Below are positions 13,852 through 26,400 of a stretch of 64,000 nt of DNA, one piece after another. A program made the position numbers and the translations under genes. The notes under the pieces are model-generated. The model was not told the DNA's origin. It searched no databases and was given only the letters and a program-made list of their open reading frames with translations. Within the stretch, counting starts at the first letter, position 1; each line of letters opens with the position of its first letter. This DNA is from Nephromyces sp. MM_2019 (taxonomy: Eukaryota > Apicomplexa > Aconoidasida > Nephromycida), in the NCBI GenBank assembly GCA_015657535.1, contig JADHZB010000351.1, positions 1 through 64,000 of the forward strand. The letters run 5' to 3'.

Positions 13852-14150
13852 CATACAATCACATATTATTTTTCTTTTTATTTTAATTAACAACAGAATC
13901 TCCTGAAGTTGTTTTTGTAAACACACCTCCAATTCATCCACACATTTATAGTGATGGTTCAATCTGTTTGAGTATATTATATGATGCATGGAGCCCAGCA
14001 TTAGGTGTTGTATCAATTTGTTTATCTTTAATTTCAATGTTAAGCTCTTGTAAGAAAAAAAAGAAACCAGATGATGATCTTGCGCATAGCTTTAAAGGTC
14101 CTTCTAATCCCAAGCAAACATTATGGCATTTTCACGATGAAAAGGTTTAG
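11080..14150 (+). CDS. UBE2W-type ubiquitin-conjugating enzyme with long N-terminal extension
   Basis: Seven exons with matching phases: 11080-11196, 11534-11583, 11874-11955, 12310-12359, 12668-13033, 13379-13545, 13897-14150 (361 residues). The C-terminal about 140 residues are a UBC domain beginning RRLESERKVLL, with WIVEIDGAVNTLYENETY, YPIESPEVVF, then HPHIYSDGSICLSIL and WSPALGVVSICLSLISMLSS. The HPH motif in place of the usual HPN, and the WSPAL/SMLSSC tail, are hallmarks of UBE2W, which ubiquitinates protein alpha-amino termini; the active Cys is C301. UBE2W proteins are normally only about 150 residues. Here about 221 residues precede the UBC core: a helical part (LILILYNIL ... GKTIAL), then a Pro/Asn/Thr-rich linker ending in basic KSRTGKRTIGLRR. 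The junction codon (AGA split across the intron at 13034-13378) supports one continuous protein. The extension is unrecognised; a resemblance to a PUB domain is only a weak guess. Confidence 0.85.
11335..11470. repeat. Degenerate tandem repeat in intron 1 of the UBE2W-like gene
   Basis: The word ATCAATTTGATACATTTA and close variants (ATCAATTTAATACATTTA, ATCGATTTCACACATTTA) recur about every 20-25 bases five to six times. Intronic and AT-rich. Confidence 0.6.
11696..11728. repeat. (TA)n microsatellite
   Basis: About 16 uninterrupted TA dinucleotides within intron 2 of the UBE2W-like gene. Similar runs occur in its last intron (about 13815-13848). Confidence 0.9.
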
Positions 14151-15102
14151 TATGCACTAGGTATTAAAGATATATATACACTCGCACACAAATACACATG
14201 CTTGTATCTATTGATTTATTTACTCATTTGAACAGTATTATTTTTTATTTTGTTAAGTAGATATCAAATAATTTAGTCTTAGGATTATTAAGTGTAATGT
14301 TAAATCTAGAGCAAAAACAATTTTTTCATAATGAACAAATAATTTATCATTTTCTAAGAACATAGAAATATCTTCTTTTTTTTACTCCATTCAAAAGTTT
14401 TTTTTTGGAAATGAATCAAGCAAAATTGAAGATATAACTCGAAATGGATATCTGTATATATATTATTACATTAACAAATATATAAATTTAAAACATGGGG
14501 AACTAATATACCTTCGAAAATACATTCTTTAAAAAACATACATATTGACAATATATATATATGTGAAAGTAGTTAGATTACAATATAAATATGATTTATC
14601 CATACAATTAAACCTATTAAATTAACTATAAACGTAACAGCTTCCCCACTTACAACTATACACACATATAAATATATATATTTATTACTTACATATCATG
14701 AATTAATTATAATTTATTTGCTAATTTTATATATATATCAGATTTTTGCGGAACTATAAGTTTGAAATTCTTGAAATAAAAACCTGAAGTATTTGTTATA
14801 TTTGCTTAAATTAAATGTTTTCACTTATCTATTTGAACTTTTTCTATAAATATTCAGCATCATCTATATTGCTAAATAAGCAGATAATTTTACATAGTTC
14901 AACTAATAATAAGCTTGATGTTTTAAAATCTTAAACTTGAAAACAATATTATATATAATCTACATTATGATGTGTTATTAATTTAAAGAGCCAACTAACA
15001 CAAATAGAAACGAATTATTATTTTAGCTTTTTATTTTATTAATTTCTCAATAAGATGTAACTTTTTATTGATAATATAGAAATCAAAATATTAATATAAA
15101 GG
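14151..15102. other. AT-rich intergenic region
   Basis: About 950 bases between two plus-strand genes; plain AT-rich sequence with short TA runs. No exon or RNA gene seen. Confidence 0.7.
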
Positions 15103-16890
15103 ATGATATCCAAAAATATTTTTGACAGAGTTTTGAGGAATTCAATCAAAACAGAAATTCTTCTTTTTAACAATGTATCTTATCTGTTCTCTAAAAGTAA
15201 AAGTATTTTAGATAATATTAGATATATACAAACATACTCAGTAAATGCCCCTCCAAATCTAATTACAGACAATGATGTTGGTAAACATCTGCCTCTTACA
15301 CACTCGTTGATTCAGAGACTTGCCACTATAAATAACGATTTCTTAGTTTCTTATTATGATAAAACAACTAAAGAAAGTGTAGTTGAGTCAGAGAACCACT
15401 CATTAGATGAAAATTTGAAAATAGATCGTTGCAGAGGTGTCCGTTATTTTACGGACTCCTACGCTGAACTTGTTATCCCATTCCAATCTGACCAGAGATT
15501 GAGAGATATTTTTCGTCGTCCAGATGATCCCAGCACAATGCGATGGGGTATGCTTCTAGAAATTTGTGATGCTCTGGCAGGAGATGTTGCTTATCGTCAT
15601 AGCTTACCTGAAGGTGTTTATCACGAAAGCTCTGATACAACTATGGTAACTTTAAGTATTGATGGAATGCACTTTTTCCAAGCTTCAACTCGAACTCAAA
15701 AGCCCCGCTTGACAACTGAGCTTGAAATTTCTGATCACCTAGATCTAGGATTTGATCGAAATTATGAAAATTCAACTTTTGAGCTAAGCAACCCTATAAG
15801 CAGATCCATAAGAGTAGATAAAGACTTGAAGCTTAAAGCACTTACAACATACGTAGGTAAAACTAGCCTTGAAGTGCGATTAGAAATTATTCAGGTGAAG
15901 TAGATTGTTATTTTCTATGTAACATACAAATGCAAACTACTTCATTTTCTAAATCATACTTAGGACCTAGATTACATTGGCGCAGGATTTTTTGTTATGG
16001 TTGCCTTGGACAAGACCTCAGGAAAACCAAATTATCCTATACCTGCATTAATTAGACACCCTCAACTTAGGATGTACGATAAGATTATAGAAGAAGGACT
16101 ATCAAGACTAACTATGAGAAAAGAACTTCAACAACGAAATTCACTTTCCCAAACTCCAATGCCTTACCAGATGAAATTCCTGCACAATCGCATCGAAAAC
16201 TATCAAAATTCGATCAATTTCCCCGAAACTCGAAATCATAATAACCAACAAAACCAGATTAAATTCTCTTCAGTTAACAGTACACTACTCAAATCTACTT
16301 TATTAATGCAACATGACAAGCGAAATGTTCACAATAAGATTTTTGGCGGTTATATTGCCCGTAAAGCTTTCGAACTTTCTTGGATGACGACTCAACTATT
16401 TATAAGCAGTCGATATCCTGTATTGAAAGGTGTGGTACTCTTAATTATAAAATATTTCTAAGTTTAGACTTAGGGATTTACTCTATTACTTAGCGATTGA
16501 CCAGATTTTTTTTTTTCTACCTGTCGAAATTGGTGATATGATTGAAATGAATTCCAAAGTAATCTTCACAACTGATGATGAAATTCAAGTTGAGGTTAGT
16601 ATTGAAATTTTTTTTATAAGTCGACGATATAAATTTTTAAAAAATAATCTAGGTCGAAGCAACACAAATAAATCCTATTACCAAGTCTAGGAAAACAACA
16701 AACAGCTTAACATTTACATATGAAAAGGTTGGTTGATATCATAAACAGCTGAGGAAATTTATTACTTCAATTTTTCGGATTTTTTTAGTTCCCAGTTCAC
16801 GAGTTCACTGAACATGCTGTCATCCCACTGGAGTATTCTGATTGTATCAAATTTATGGCTGGCTTCCGTCGATACTTACAAAGATCTTAA
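15103..16890 (+). CDS. Acyl-CoA thioesterase, ACOT9-type, mitochondrial
   Basis: Five exons with consistent phases: 15103-15894, 15964-16429, 16494-16594, 16653-16727, 16789-16890 (511 residues); introns are short, 58-69 nt. The N-terminus (MISKNIFDRVLRNSIK) is basic and Ser/Asn/Leu-rich, like a mitochondrial presequence. Two HotDog thioesterase domains follow. The first has MRWGMLLEICDALAGDVAYRH and LKALTTYVGKTSLEVRLE; the second has HNKIFGGYIARKAFELSW, then FLPVEIGDMIEMNS and the terminal EYSDCIKFMAGFRRYL. The HN.IFGG and LPVE.G signatures match the ACOT9/10 family, which hydrolyses acyl-CoAs in mitochondria to free fatty acid and CoA. The linker between domains (about residues 300-375) is Asn/Gln-rich. 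Length is somewhat above the roughly 440 residues typical in animals. Family secure, substrate range unknown. Confidence 0.92.
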
Positions 16891-17235
16891 AATAAAATAG
16901 TTAGTTTTTATAAGCTTTTTTTACTAATAATTTTATACTGTATAAAGGACTTGATTAGTATTTCATAATCTCAATCAAAAATAGATTGTATTGAAAATCA
17001 TAGAAAACTAGGAAACTGTATTTTTTAAATTAAGAAAGTCAGTGTAATTACATCAAATTTTTAATAATTTCCCCTTTTTTAAAGGAAATCTTAGGATACC
17101 ACTATTTAATCTAATCTTAATTTTTGGTGACTTAGTCGTCGATTTATAAGCAGCTACAAGGATTATATCCCCAATAGTTTTGTTTACAATTTTGTCAATT
17201 TTTACCGAAGCTTAAAATGATTTACAATTGATGAC
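16891..17235. other. Short intergenic spacer
   Basis: About 345 bases of AT-rich sequence between the thioesterase stop and the next putative gene. Nothing recognised. Confidence 0.6.
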
Positions 17236-18200
17236 ATGTACAGTCTACTCCTAGCTTTAGTTTTTTTTTTTCGAAGGATTAATTCCAGCAATAGAGAAGT
17301 TTTGAAATCTCAAGGAATTTTGTCAACCTTGTCTTTGTGTACAGATTACTCTCCGAATAGTCTCAATCAAGGAGAATCTTGCTTATCTGTAAAAACAATT
17401 TATTATTATAAAATCAATATGATGCAAATATTAGTTCTAAAAAGAATTGTGATGGAATCTGTGATTCTATATCTGCAGCTTCTGGGTTACAATGTATACA
17501 AATAAAAGTCTTGTATTTCCTATAATTGAATGAATTTTTACCAGTGATAATTGACTCTGATCAAATTGGAAACGCTAGAGGTACCTTTAAAATTCTCACT
17601 TCTGTGATTTATAAAGTTTTAAGGCTGCCCAGAAAGTAAAATGAGAGTCATTTGCACTGCAGGGTCGCTTTCAAATCAAAGTAAAATTTCCAATTTTTAG
17701 AATTAAATAATTATTTTCGACTCGTTCAGTTTACCCATTTTGTGACAATCTCGAAGAGAAGACTTGTGAAGATGGGTGCCAGTGTTGGTGAATAATATAA
17801 CTCATTGTTTTAGATTAATAAACGAAAAAATATAGGAGTAGCTGTTCCGATCAAAAATGCTCGACAAGTAACTTTTATAATTTCTTAAATAAGGAAATAA
17901 TTTTAACACTTAGCTAAAAGATGTATTAGGCCCCGGAATGATTTTCAAAGTTGATAATAGTCACACAAGTTCTAATGGTTATTTAGAATACATATGAGTT
18001 TTTGAGATTAATAATCTAGAAAATCAGGGTGTTTAATAGACAGAAGGCGTTACTTATGTTTTGCAGTACCTAAAGAGTTTCATAAAGATACAGGATTCAA
18101 TATCCCAGAGTCTCTGAAAGTTGTTTTATTAATTTTAGTATTTTTGGCAATTGTTATATTTATAACAAAGCGCATCTTAAGGAATTCGAACAAAAAATGA
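17236..18200 (+). CDS. Putative small cysteine-rich type I membrane protein (hand-built exon model)
   Basis: A tentative eight-exon model with short introns (about 44-89 nt) stays open with matched phases: 17236-17388, 17445-17493, 17545-17580, 17624-17680, 17730-17783, 17839-17867, 17914-17977, 18067-18200 (about 191 residues). The N-terminus MYSLLLALVFFF resembles a signal peptide. The middle is Cys-rich (NCDGICDS, GCPESKMRVICTAG, YPFCDN, KTCEDGCQ). The last exon encodes VVLLILVFLAIVIFI, a clear transmembrane segment, then a basic tail KRILRNSNKK and a TGA stop. The last three exons (AVPIKNARQ / LKDVLGPGMIFKV / PKEFHKDTGF) are the best supported because phases 0 and 1 both match; internal borders upstream are uncertain. 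I do not recognise the family. It is convergent with GSK3 downstream. Confidence 0.42.
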
Positions 18201-18828
18201 TTGACTTATAACCATTTAAATTTATGTTTTTATATAATATTATTGAATATGCTTGCATTTGAAAATATATCGGTTAAAAAAAGCTATTTTAATGGTAAAA
18301 ATATAAAACATAGTAACAAAAGTTCAAGTGTTTATACTTTCAGTAAATTTCATAAATTTGTAACCAAAAGGGCTGAGATTCAATTTAGATAAGATAACTT
18401 TAGCCTCTGTCAGATTAATATATTTGATTTTTTCGATCGAAGTAATAAGTCTAATTCTTTACAGAAAGTAATGAAGTATCAGCGAATTAAATGAATCTAC
18501 TTTGAAAAGCCTTTCTATCTAGGATTTACTAATAGATCTTTGAAATTCAAGTATAAGGAGGGTTTATTAAAAAAAGATCGAAGAAAATGTTACAGGAGTT
18601 CCATTTCCAAATGCTTCAAGAATTTTTGAGGGATATATTAGTAGGGTAAGCATTCGTGAGCAATGACAAATGAATATGGTCGTATAATTATGCAGTAAAA
18701 TGCTAATGAAGAAAAATAGATCCTTTAGAGAAGTTTTGAATTCTATTGAAAGTATGAGTTGAAAGAGGCATCAAATGAAATAAAGCAAAGAATTCTGGTC
18801 ATTGTTTTCATTATACCTTAATTTGTGA
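18201..18828. other. Intergenic region with unresolved coding-like fragments
   Basis: Between the putative membrane protein and the end of GSK3. A plus-strand stretch near 18570-18650 (reading ENVTGVPFPNASRIFEGY and followed by a good donor GTAAGC) looks coding-like, but I could not link it by phase to neighbouring exons. The rest is AT-rich. Confidence 0.4.
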
Positions 18829-20463
18829 TTATGTCCCATTATACCAATATGGAATAATTTTTTTAAGAGTGTCTTGGGACAAATACGTAGTTTCTGTTTC
18901 AGTGAAAGAAAACAATTTTGGTAATGGCCCTCCACAAGGTAATCTGAAATATATTAATTATTAAAACAATAAAAATATGGTTCAAGTTGGTTAAGCAATA
19001 CAAACCTGGTGTCAGCTTGTCGTAGCTCATCAAAAAATGTGTGGGCCAAGCTCTGATTTTTTTATTTTAAATTTTATTTAAGGTCATTAATGGAATATAT
19101 TATTAAATTTCATACCTCTAATGGGAATAAACGAGACTTTGGATCATATTTCAAAAATTTGCTTAAAAGGTCGATGGCATCGGAAGGAACATTAGATAAA
19201 AATATCTGATATTATTCAAAATTTTTTATAATTTACTAAAATCCAGAATCATAAAGTGTGTTTAGTGTTACATTTTTCAAATCTTGACCAGTGATATCTG
19301 GAAACTCAAATTCGGAAAAAGATGGTGATATAGAGTAAAGTTCACTTTTTGTTGGTGCACCCAAGACTTGTATAATTTTTACTAATTGTTCAACACTACT
19401 ATCTCCAGCAAATAATGGTTTTCCCAACAAAAGCTCTCCAAGAACACATCCTAAAAAGCAAAAGTTTTGAAATGTGGATCAGATATTTAATTTGATCATA
19501 TTTTTAAAATGTTATAAAGCACCTATAGACCAAATGTCAGCAGCCGTTGTATAATCGATAGATCCAAGTATTAATTCAGGAGCTCTATAAAATCTAGAGC
19601 AAATGTAAGCTACACTGGTTTCACCTAAACAAATTGTGATTATGAAAAGTTTTATACTTTATGTAGTTATTAATGTGTAAATTTCATACCCTTAACGAGT
19701 GTCTTTGCAGATCCAAAATCACATAGCTTCAGGACATGGGTTTTTGAGTCAACTAATAAGTTCTGAGGCTTTACATCTCTATGACAGATACCTAAGCAGT
19801 GAAGATATCCTAAGCTACGGCAAAGCTGATATGTATATAGCTTCACGAGGATTATTGGCATTGGTTTCTTATTGCGGACAAAGCTTTTCATAACACGAAA
19901 AACATTATCAGGGATATACTCCATGACAACATTTAGAAAGCGTTGTACCTCTCCATTTTTTTCAATATTTTCAGTGAAAAAGTAGTCTTTCAATGTAACA
20001 ATATTTGGGTGAGACATGCGTCTCAGGATATCGAGTTCCCTATTTTTATACCTAGGGTCCTGAGTGAATGTTTATGAGGATTGTTAAAAGATTTCATGGA
20101 AAAGGGGATCAAGATATAGGTCGTAGGTATATGTACTTGTATAACTCTTTTTATTGCTACGGTTGTATTAGTGTCTTTTGACACAGCTTCAAGAACGACA
20201 CCAAAGGACCCATTTCCTAGTACGCTTTCAAATATGCTGTATTTGGCTTTGATCTGCGCATTGTGGTCAGGGGTTTCAGAATCCTTAAAACCATCATCCT
20301 TTCCACGTTTGGAGGGTTGTCCTACCCTTTCGGGTGGGGCTTGTGCTCTATCTAGAAGTAAAAAAAACAGATTTAAATGGTGTCATGGTATGATCAAAGA
20401 CAGCTTGTAAAAATGATGTATTTAGGAAATTGTTATTATATTACCCTCCATATGCTTTCCCAT
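18829..20463 (-). CDS. GSK3: Glycogen synthase kinase 3 (Ser/Thr protein kinase)
   Basis: Eight minus-strand exons in phase: 20463-20445, 20351-20137, 20059-19690, 19624-19523, 19450-19272, 19205-19116, 19052-19006, 18943-18829 (378 residues); introns 62-85 nt plus smaller and larger ones. Key kinase elements are intact: glycine loop LGNGSFGVV (about 51-59), Lys74 in [16 protein letters not shown] (Asp173), DFGSAK (Asp192), and the activation loop [17 protein letters not shown] with the conserved GSK3 Tyr (Y208). The priming-phosphate pocket (Arg in KNREL, Arg of HRD, Lys of SAKTLVKG) is retained, so primed substrates are expected. The C-terminal lobe ends [10 protein letters not shown], then [14 protein letters not shown], which matches the usual GSK3 tail. 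The N-terminal about 45 residues are non-conserved. The exon beginning at 19205 requires a donor at 19271/19270 that removes a stop-containing stretch. Confidence 0.95.
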
Positions 20464-22859
20464 TTCCTTAATCAAAGAGTCCCAATAATTTCCATGAGAA
20501 ATGCATCATGATAATTTTTTTAGTGAGTTGTTTAAAAGGGAAATGTGATGTATTTATAAATGAATATACAGTTGAATATTTAAGAAATTATATGTAAGCA
20601 ATATTATCGAAAGCATAGACAAATGTAGTAAGGGATAGTGGGTTGGGAGGCCTATTTAGTTATCACAAACTTTGAAGTGAAATAATGGAGTCAAGCAATA
20701 TGGAAGAAGTTATATAAAGAAAGATGATGTAATAAAATTAGGGGAAGAGCTCCTTCACCATCCTAGTAGGTCATTATTTAGTATAAAAAAAGGTACATAT
20801 GAACGAATTATGTAGTAAAGAACATCATAATTTATTTTTCACATGTAATTATTATATAGGTCTTCGATTGTATATATATTATTTTTTTAGTTTTTTATAG
20901 AATTAAATTTAGTTGTTACGTTAGAGTGTACTAATAAACTTAAAAATTAAAAGCAAGTTACGCTATCTTTATATGTATCGAGTCTTTAAAAAAGGTGAAT
21001 CGAAGTTTTAGCATGGTATTGTGCTATCTTGTATTGCTGTTTTAAATTTAAGTAATGCTTAAATTTACTCACATCAATATGTATAACTACAGATAGGAGA
21101 TAAATTTAGACGTGTTTATGCAACTTTTAGGAAAGGTGTTTCAATCTATAGTTATTTATATATATATGTAGTTTGATAGTTTAAGGAGTAAAGCACAAAT
21201 ATTTATCTGCTACTTTTACTTTTTACTTTTATACTGTACAAGTAAAAAAGATTGAAATAGGTGGTGGGCTAATGTTATTGCAATTGTAACATAAGCCACT
21301 TGTATACATAAGCCTATGCTAAATTTTTATTATTAAAAAACAAATTTTAGCTACGTAAAACATTGATGCGTTTGGTGATACATATTACAAGTAAGCAACA
21401 GATGTTTAACTATCGCATTCGTATTGAAAGGAATGCGAGAGAGTCCTGTTTACTGTCTTATTTTAATTAAAATTAATATATATATATACAATAATAAAAT
21501 TGGGTGTTATATAAATAAACGATTTACTTACTTTATTGCTTACTATATTGGATTCTTGTACCCACTTCTATGTTAAAATCTAATGTAATCATGGTTAACA
21601 ATTTATAAAGCCAAATCTAGATTTTAAAATATCACAAGCAGTGAATGTACTTTTAACCTTAATCCATCTTATTAATGTGATCATTAGATCAATAAAGAAT
21701 AATTTAATCACCAACTTACAAGATTGATATAAATATTTATAAATTATATGGAAATTAAGTATATAATAAAGTATTGCTTAAAAGCAAATTTATGAAAAAC
21801 TTAAATATTTTAAAAAATTAACTATAGAAAAACCTTTTATGATAAAATGTTTTTGTAAATGATTATTCAGAAAGTCCAAGTTTAATGTTTAAAACTACTT
21901 TTATTTAATGTTTTAATCGGAGAATTTTGAATGTAAAGTGCTTTTTAAGCAAATTCCAATACTATCACGTAAATTTAATTTTGTAACGAAAATTTATTAT
22001 AGTTTTTTCTACTATAAACGTGATTTAAAAGTATAGTATTCCTGTTGGTATATTTTGTATATATCTGATTGATCCTCAACCTTGTAGAAAGTGATTCTAA
22101 GGCTAAATATTACTTTATAAATTGACTAGATATAAAGTTGGGAGTTTCCTTAAATTTGATATTTTAACGTGTCTAATTTTATATTTTGAATAATTTGAGG
22201 AAAATATACTATTTTAAAATTATATTACTAGAATACTTGTTAATGTGTGGTAAATACAAAATTCTAAATTACTGTATCTATATTGTTATGGATGCTTTAT
22301 ATAACATGCTCCTATTCATAAAGGAAAAATTTTGTTTGTTTTCAAGTAGATGAGTTTAATCAGTTTTATTAGACATAGGATGTTATTAAGATTTGAAAAT
22401 CTTACCTTGTTCAAAATAACATATATTATATATATATATTACATGTGTATATATACGTAAAGAAATTGTTATATTAAAAAAACATTGCTATATATTCAAT
22501 ATAAAAAAAAAACTACCTTAAGACAATTATTATTGCGTAAAATAAAAAAAATAATCATATACAGCCCAAAAACCACAAAAATTTTTTTTCACCCCACAAT
22601 TTAGTCAACTGAAAAAATACTGGCATACAACAAATTAACTTATATTTTCATAAAAGTGCCTAATTAAGAGTTAAGCAAAACAAAAGGTTAAGTAACACAC
22701 GATTGCAATAATCTAAAGGTTTTGTAGCAACATTATATTTTACGTTACACAGTTGTAAAAATTTTAGTTTCGAAATCGCATGTCATGTTCTAATTTATAA
22801 CTCTTCCAAGACTCCCTAAATGTGGTTCTCGAATTGTAGGTAAGTCAAACTGATTAATA
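20464..22859. other. AT-rich intergenic region
   Basis: About 2.4 kb between GSK3 and the transporter, with the 5' side of GSK3 and the 3' side of the transporter. No open frame of interest, no RNA gene seen; a few TA runs (21475-21490, 22425-22440). Confidence 0.7.
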
Positions 22860-24494
22860 TTAAACTTCTTGTTTTCTCATGGTGTGTTCTGATCTTTGAT
22901 AATTAGTTCTCATTTCTTCGAGTTGGGATTCTTCGAACTTTTTAGCTCTCATTTTATCAAGGACATACTCTTCTAAAATATCATCCTTAATGTACTTGTT
23001 AGGTATAAGTAAATAAGTGAGTGGAATAGCAATCAGAGGGGAAAGGCAATGGCATATTAATACAAGCCATGATAGGTTTTGAAAATTACAGGGTGTTCCA
23101 TCAGATGATTCGGGTAATGAATCAATCTGAAAGAAATCAGAGATATAAATCCCAATAATTCCATTTAGTGACATACCAAATGCTGATATACCAGCCAGAA
23201 TCGCATAAACAGTAGATTCAACATCGAGGGGTGAAATCTTTGACATCAGCAATGTTGATGGTAGAAAGTCCATCATATATGATACTTGGTAAATAACTGA
23301 ATTTCCAAATAAGTAAATATACTCATCATCAATACCAAGAGATTTATTCCAGCGATTAATGAGGATCACGTCAAACATTGATGATCCAGCTCTCATTAAA
23401 GTTGTGACCCAAAATTGTTTTGGAAATTTCATTGTTGCAATAAACTTGTGGTAACAATACAAACCAACAAATTTAAATAGCTGCGTAACCAAAGACGTGT
23501 ATGTCCTATAAAAAGAATAATTAAATGCTGGGCCACCTGGGACACATTCTTCATCGGCCAGATAGAAATAGTCAATGGGTCCTGTGATGTTAATGTAAAG
23601 GAAGAACGAGAGGTAGATATACAAGTTCGCTTTTGCTATCATTGGGGATAGTAAAAAAAATCCTAGTATACATAAAATAATTGAAGAGATAATTGCGTAT
23701 ACAAATCGAGAAGTTGTATTTCCTGTTAGGCTAAATGTGAGTGTTCCAATGCCACCTATACCAATTGCTATAGCCATGAGCATTAGTTTCCATTCCTTCC
23801 TTATTTTTTTCAAATCTAATTTATTACTTAATTCCTTTGGTACCTTATCATCAACCATACAATCACATATCAAGAAAGGTAAGATTTGGCCACATGATGG
23901 GATTAAGAATAAAAAGATATATCGGGGATCCATAGCATCAGCCATGGGACCTATAATAATGCTTGGAATCAATGAACCAACAGTTTGGGTGAACCATACA
24001 TATGTTACTATGTCGCCCTTACTGTGAGGGTTTTCCTTCATCTTCTCGACATACTTACCCTCACACAATATGTCACAAAGAGCTGTTTGTAAGTGTACTA
24101 AAAATAACAACATTGCTGGGAGTAGCGTAAAATCATGGATTGCACTATAGGGTGTCAAGCAGATCGTACAAGCAGCTAATGTGCCCAGTATACTTGCAAT
24201 TATCATGTACCACTTTTTTTCATACCCGAACAAGGCAAATGTATCACTTGCAACAGCATAGAAGCCTTTGAATGAAAAGGGTATGATTGCAACAGATGCA
24301 TTGAGTTGGTAATCAGAGTGATCGAGTCCAGCATAATTAACATATGGGAGTAAGGCTGATGTAGCAAAGTCATAATTGGCTCCCTTTACAAAGTAATAAC
24401 AGCTTGAAATCATCAAAAAGAAACGTGTTCCGAATATTTCTCTTAAGTCCTTCATAAACTTAAATAAATTGAGCGAGTCAAGCTTGCGCCCCAT
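22860..24494 (-). CDS. Folate-biopterin transporter family (BT1/FBT) membrane protein
   Basis: Intronless 544-residue ORF with about 12 hydrophobic segments. Family marks include the N-terminal NYDFATSALLPY region, IPFSFKGFYAVASDTFALFG (family pattern: Pro, Lys-Pro/Gly, then SD.....GY), DILCEGKYVEKM after the fourth segment, GPIDYFYLADEECV...GPAFNYSFYRT, and DVESTVYAILAGISAFG (family pattern E..xFALL..). BT1/FBT proteins are MFS-like carriers of folates and pterins in kinetoplastids, apicomplexans, oomycetes, algae and plants; substrates of individual members differ, so the cargo is inferred. The C-terminus is a hydrophilic, charged tail of about 60 residues. Length is normal for protist members. 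It would sit in the plasma or an organellar membrane. Confidence 0.88.
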   Translation of the reverse strand: MGRKLDSLNLFKFMKDLREIFGTRFFLMISSCYYFVKGANYDFATSALLPYVNYAGLDHSDYQLNASVAIIPFSFKGFYAVASDTFALFGYEKKWYMIIASILGTLAACTICLTPYSAIHDFTLLPAMLLFLVHLQTALCDILCEGKYVEKMKENPHSKGDIVTYVWFTQTVGSLIPSIIIGPMADAMDPRYIFLFLIPSCGQILPFLICDCMVDDKVPKELSNKLDLKKIRKEWKLMLMAIAIGIGGIGTLTFSLTGNTTSRFVYAIISSIILCILGFFLLSPMIAKANLYIYLSFFLYINITGPIDYFYLADEECVPGGPAFNYSFYRTYTSLVTQLFKFVGLYCYHKFIATMKFPKQFWVTTLMRAGSSMFDVILINRWNKSLGIDDEYIYLFGNSVIYQVSYMMDFLPSTLLMSKISPLDVESTVYAILAGISAFGMSLNGIIGIYISDFFQIDSLPESSDGTPCNFQNLSWLVLICHCLSPLIAIPLTYLLIPNKYIKDDILEEYVLDKMRAKKFEESQLEEMRTNYQRSEHTMRKQEV

Positions 24495-24750
24495 CTTTAT
24501 TTTGTTATCTGAGTCAAGAATTTACAAGTTATTTATAATTTGTTATTTGTTGCATATGTTATATGCTCATCCACAGAAAAATAACAAATGATATAATTAT
24601 TTATATATATATATATATGTATATAAATACGTGTATATTTGTTAGTTCTAGGTGTATATTTTTACAATAGTGTGTATATGCGATTTATTTGTATAAGTAT
24701 ATATAAAAAGATGTTAATATGTGTGTTATTTCCATATTTAATATTAAATA

Positions 24751-24794
<44 letters not shown>

Positions 24795-26400
24795 GTATCT
24801 TGTGTGCATTCTATTGGATATGCATATTTTATGTATTTTTCAATAGTTTGGAGTTTATTAAATTGATTTTTACCTGAAAAATGAGTTCTTCAGGAAAAGG
24901 CTTCGAAATCTTAAAAAATGTTTTAATGTATATATAATATGTAATTTTTTTATTAATTTCAAGAATTTTAGTAGAATATATATATTGGTGTGTGTTTGTG
25001 TTGATCATTTTTGTTTAAAATTAATACTTCTTAGATAATTATAGTGGACCTGTAAACACAATTGTTCTTTTATAATTTTTGTGATTGTGCAAATGCAACT
25101 TACTGTATGGTAAGCACTTACAGCTTTAGTTTTAGGTAGGTATGTAGATCTTATTACTAGCACGACGGTAAAAAAAGTTATTTTCATGAGTTAGTAAGTT
25201 GTTTTTTATATTTTTCAAATGGAGCAAAAACTTTGACTTAAATATTTGTTGGGTGAAATTGTGAGAATGAAAAATAAGTTTAATCATTTAAGTGCTTTAT
25301 GTTGATTAGATTCGAAGATTGTCAATGACTTTCGTTTGTAAAACTCACTATTTTAATGATTATCTATTTGAACTTGAGGAGGTGTAATATATATGCCTTT
25401 GAAATTTTACTTAACAAGTTTTAAGATTTGTTTGGAGAGTTTTATATATTAGCATTAGATATATGTCTGAAAATTTTTTTATTAGTTGGCACAAGATTTT
25501 TACACATATAATAAACCATCTCTAAAATTTTAAGTTTAATAAGCATATATTAACAATAAAAAAGACACATTATATATCCAAGGTTTCACATGTTACTTAA
25601 TGTAAATCAAAAATTATATTTACAATGAATTCAAAATTTATAAAATTGATTACAAATTCTTGAATATGCATGCTATTCGACATTATCTTCGATTATCTAA
25701 CACTTGAATTGCACAAGTAACTAAAACACCTATATAAATTAACTAGTTAGGTAAATAGTCTTCTCATTTTTAATTTATATAGCCACCCTGACCACTTACT
25801 CTCGAATAGAAACTTGCTACACATTTATTATTATTATATATATATATATATACTTACATATATATGTATTTATGGTTGTCTGGGTATATATATGTTCAAG
25901 ATAAGAATACGTAAACTTATATCTACCCGCTATTGTAAAAACAGTAAGAAATTAGTTGCTTGAAGGTTGCAAACATCAACTCTTGTGACATAATACTCTA
26001 TATATTTCACCTAGATCATTGACACTACACACGCAACCTTTAAGCTTACACAGACACAATTGCAAAGTAGTATCAATGATATAATTATACATAAAACCCA
26101 GAGTGTACATCTATATGCATAGGCATTTTAGCCACTTGTATATAGGTTATTTATATGTTTACATTTATCACTTGTTTACACACCTTTTTTTTACATTTTT
26201 ATATAAATGTACAGATTATATAGATTCTATACATTCATAAATACACCCAATACAAACATATACACACATTTAACATATACACACACGTTACTTAAATCAC
26301 CAATACATATAAATACTTTTCGACACATATACACACACACTACAGCATACCCAAACATTTTGAGTTACCTTTTTTAGTTTATTCATTCATATTTGTTATA
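24495..26400. other. Intergenic region with (TA)n tract and AC-rich 3' end
   Basis: About 1.9 kb between a minus-strand and a plus-strand gene, so it likely carries both promoters. It holds a (TA) run of about 18 repeats (24756-24792), short TA runs, and an AC-rich stretch (about 26220-26350) immediately 5' of the next plus-strand gene. No exon recognised. Confidence 0.65.

Noticed and set aside
17236..18200. Idea that this gene is the gamete fusogen HAP2/GCS1
   Set aside because: The Cys-rich N-terminus and TM were suggestive, but about 190 residues is far too short and the HAP2 fusion-loop signature is not visible.
18860..18941. Plus-strand frame reading [18 protein letters not shown] looked like an exon
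   Set aside because: It is the antisense of the last GSK3 exon, which on the minus strand gives [14 protein letters not shown] and continues the kinase in phase.
23737..24027. Plus-strand 96-codon ORF
   Set aside because: Antisense shadow of the folate-biopterin transporter; no independent support.
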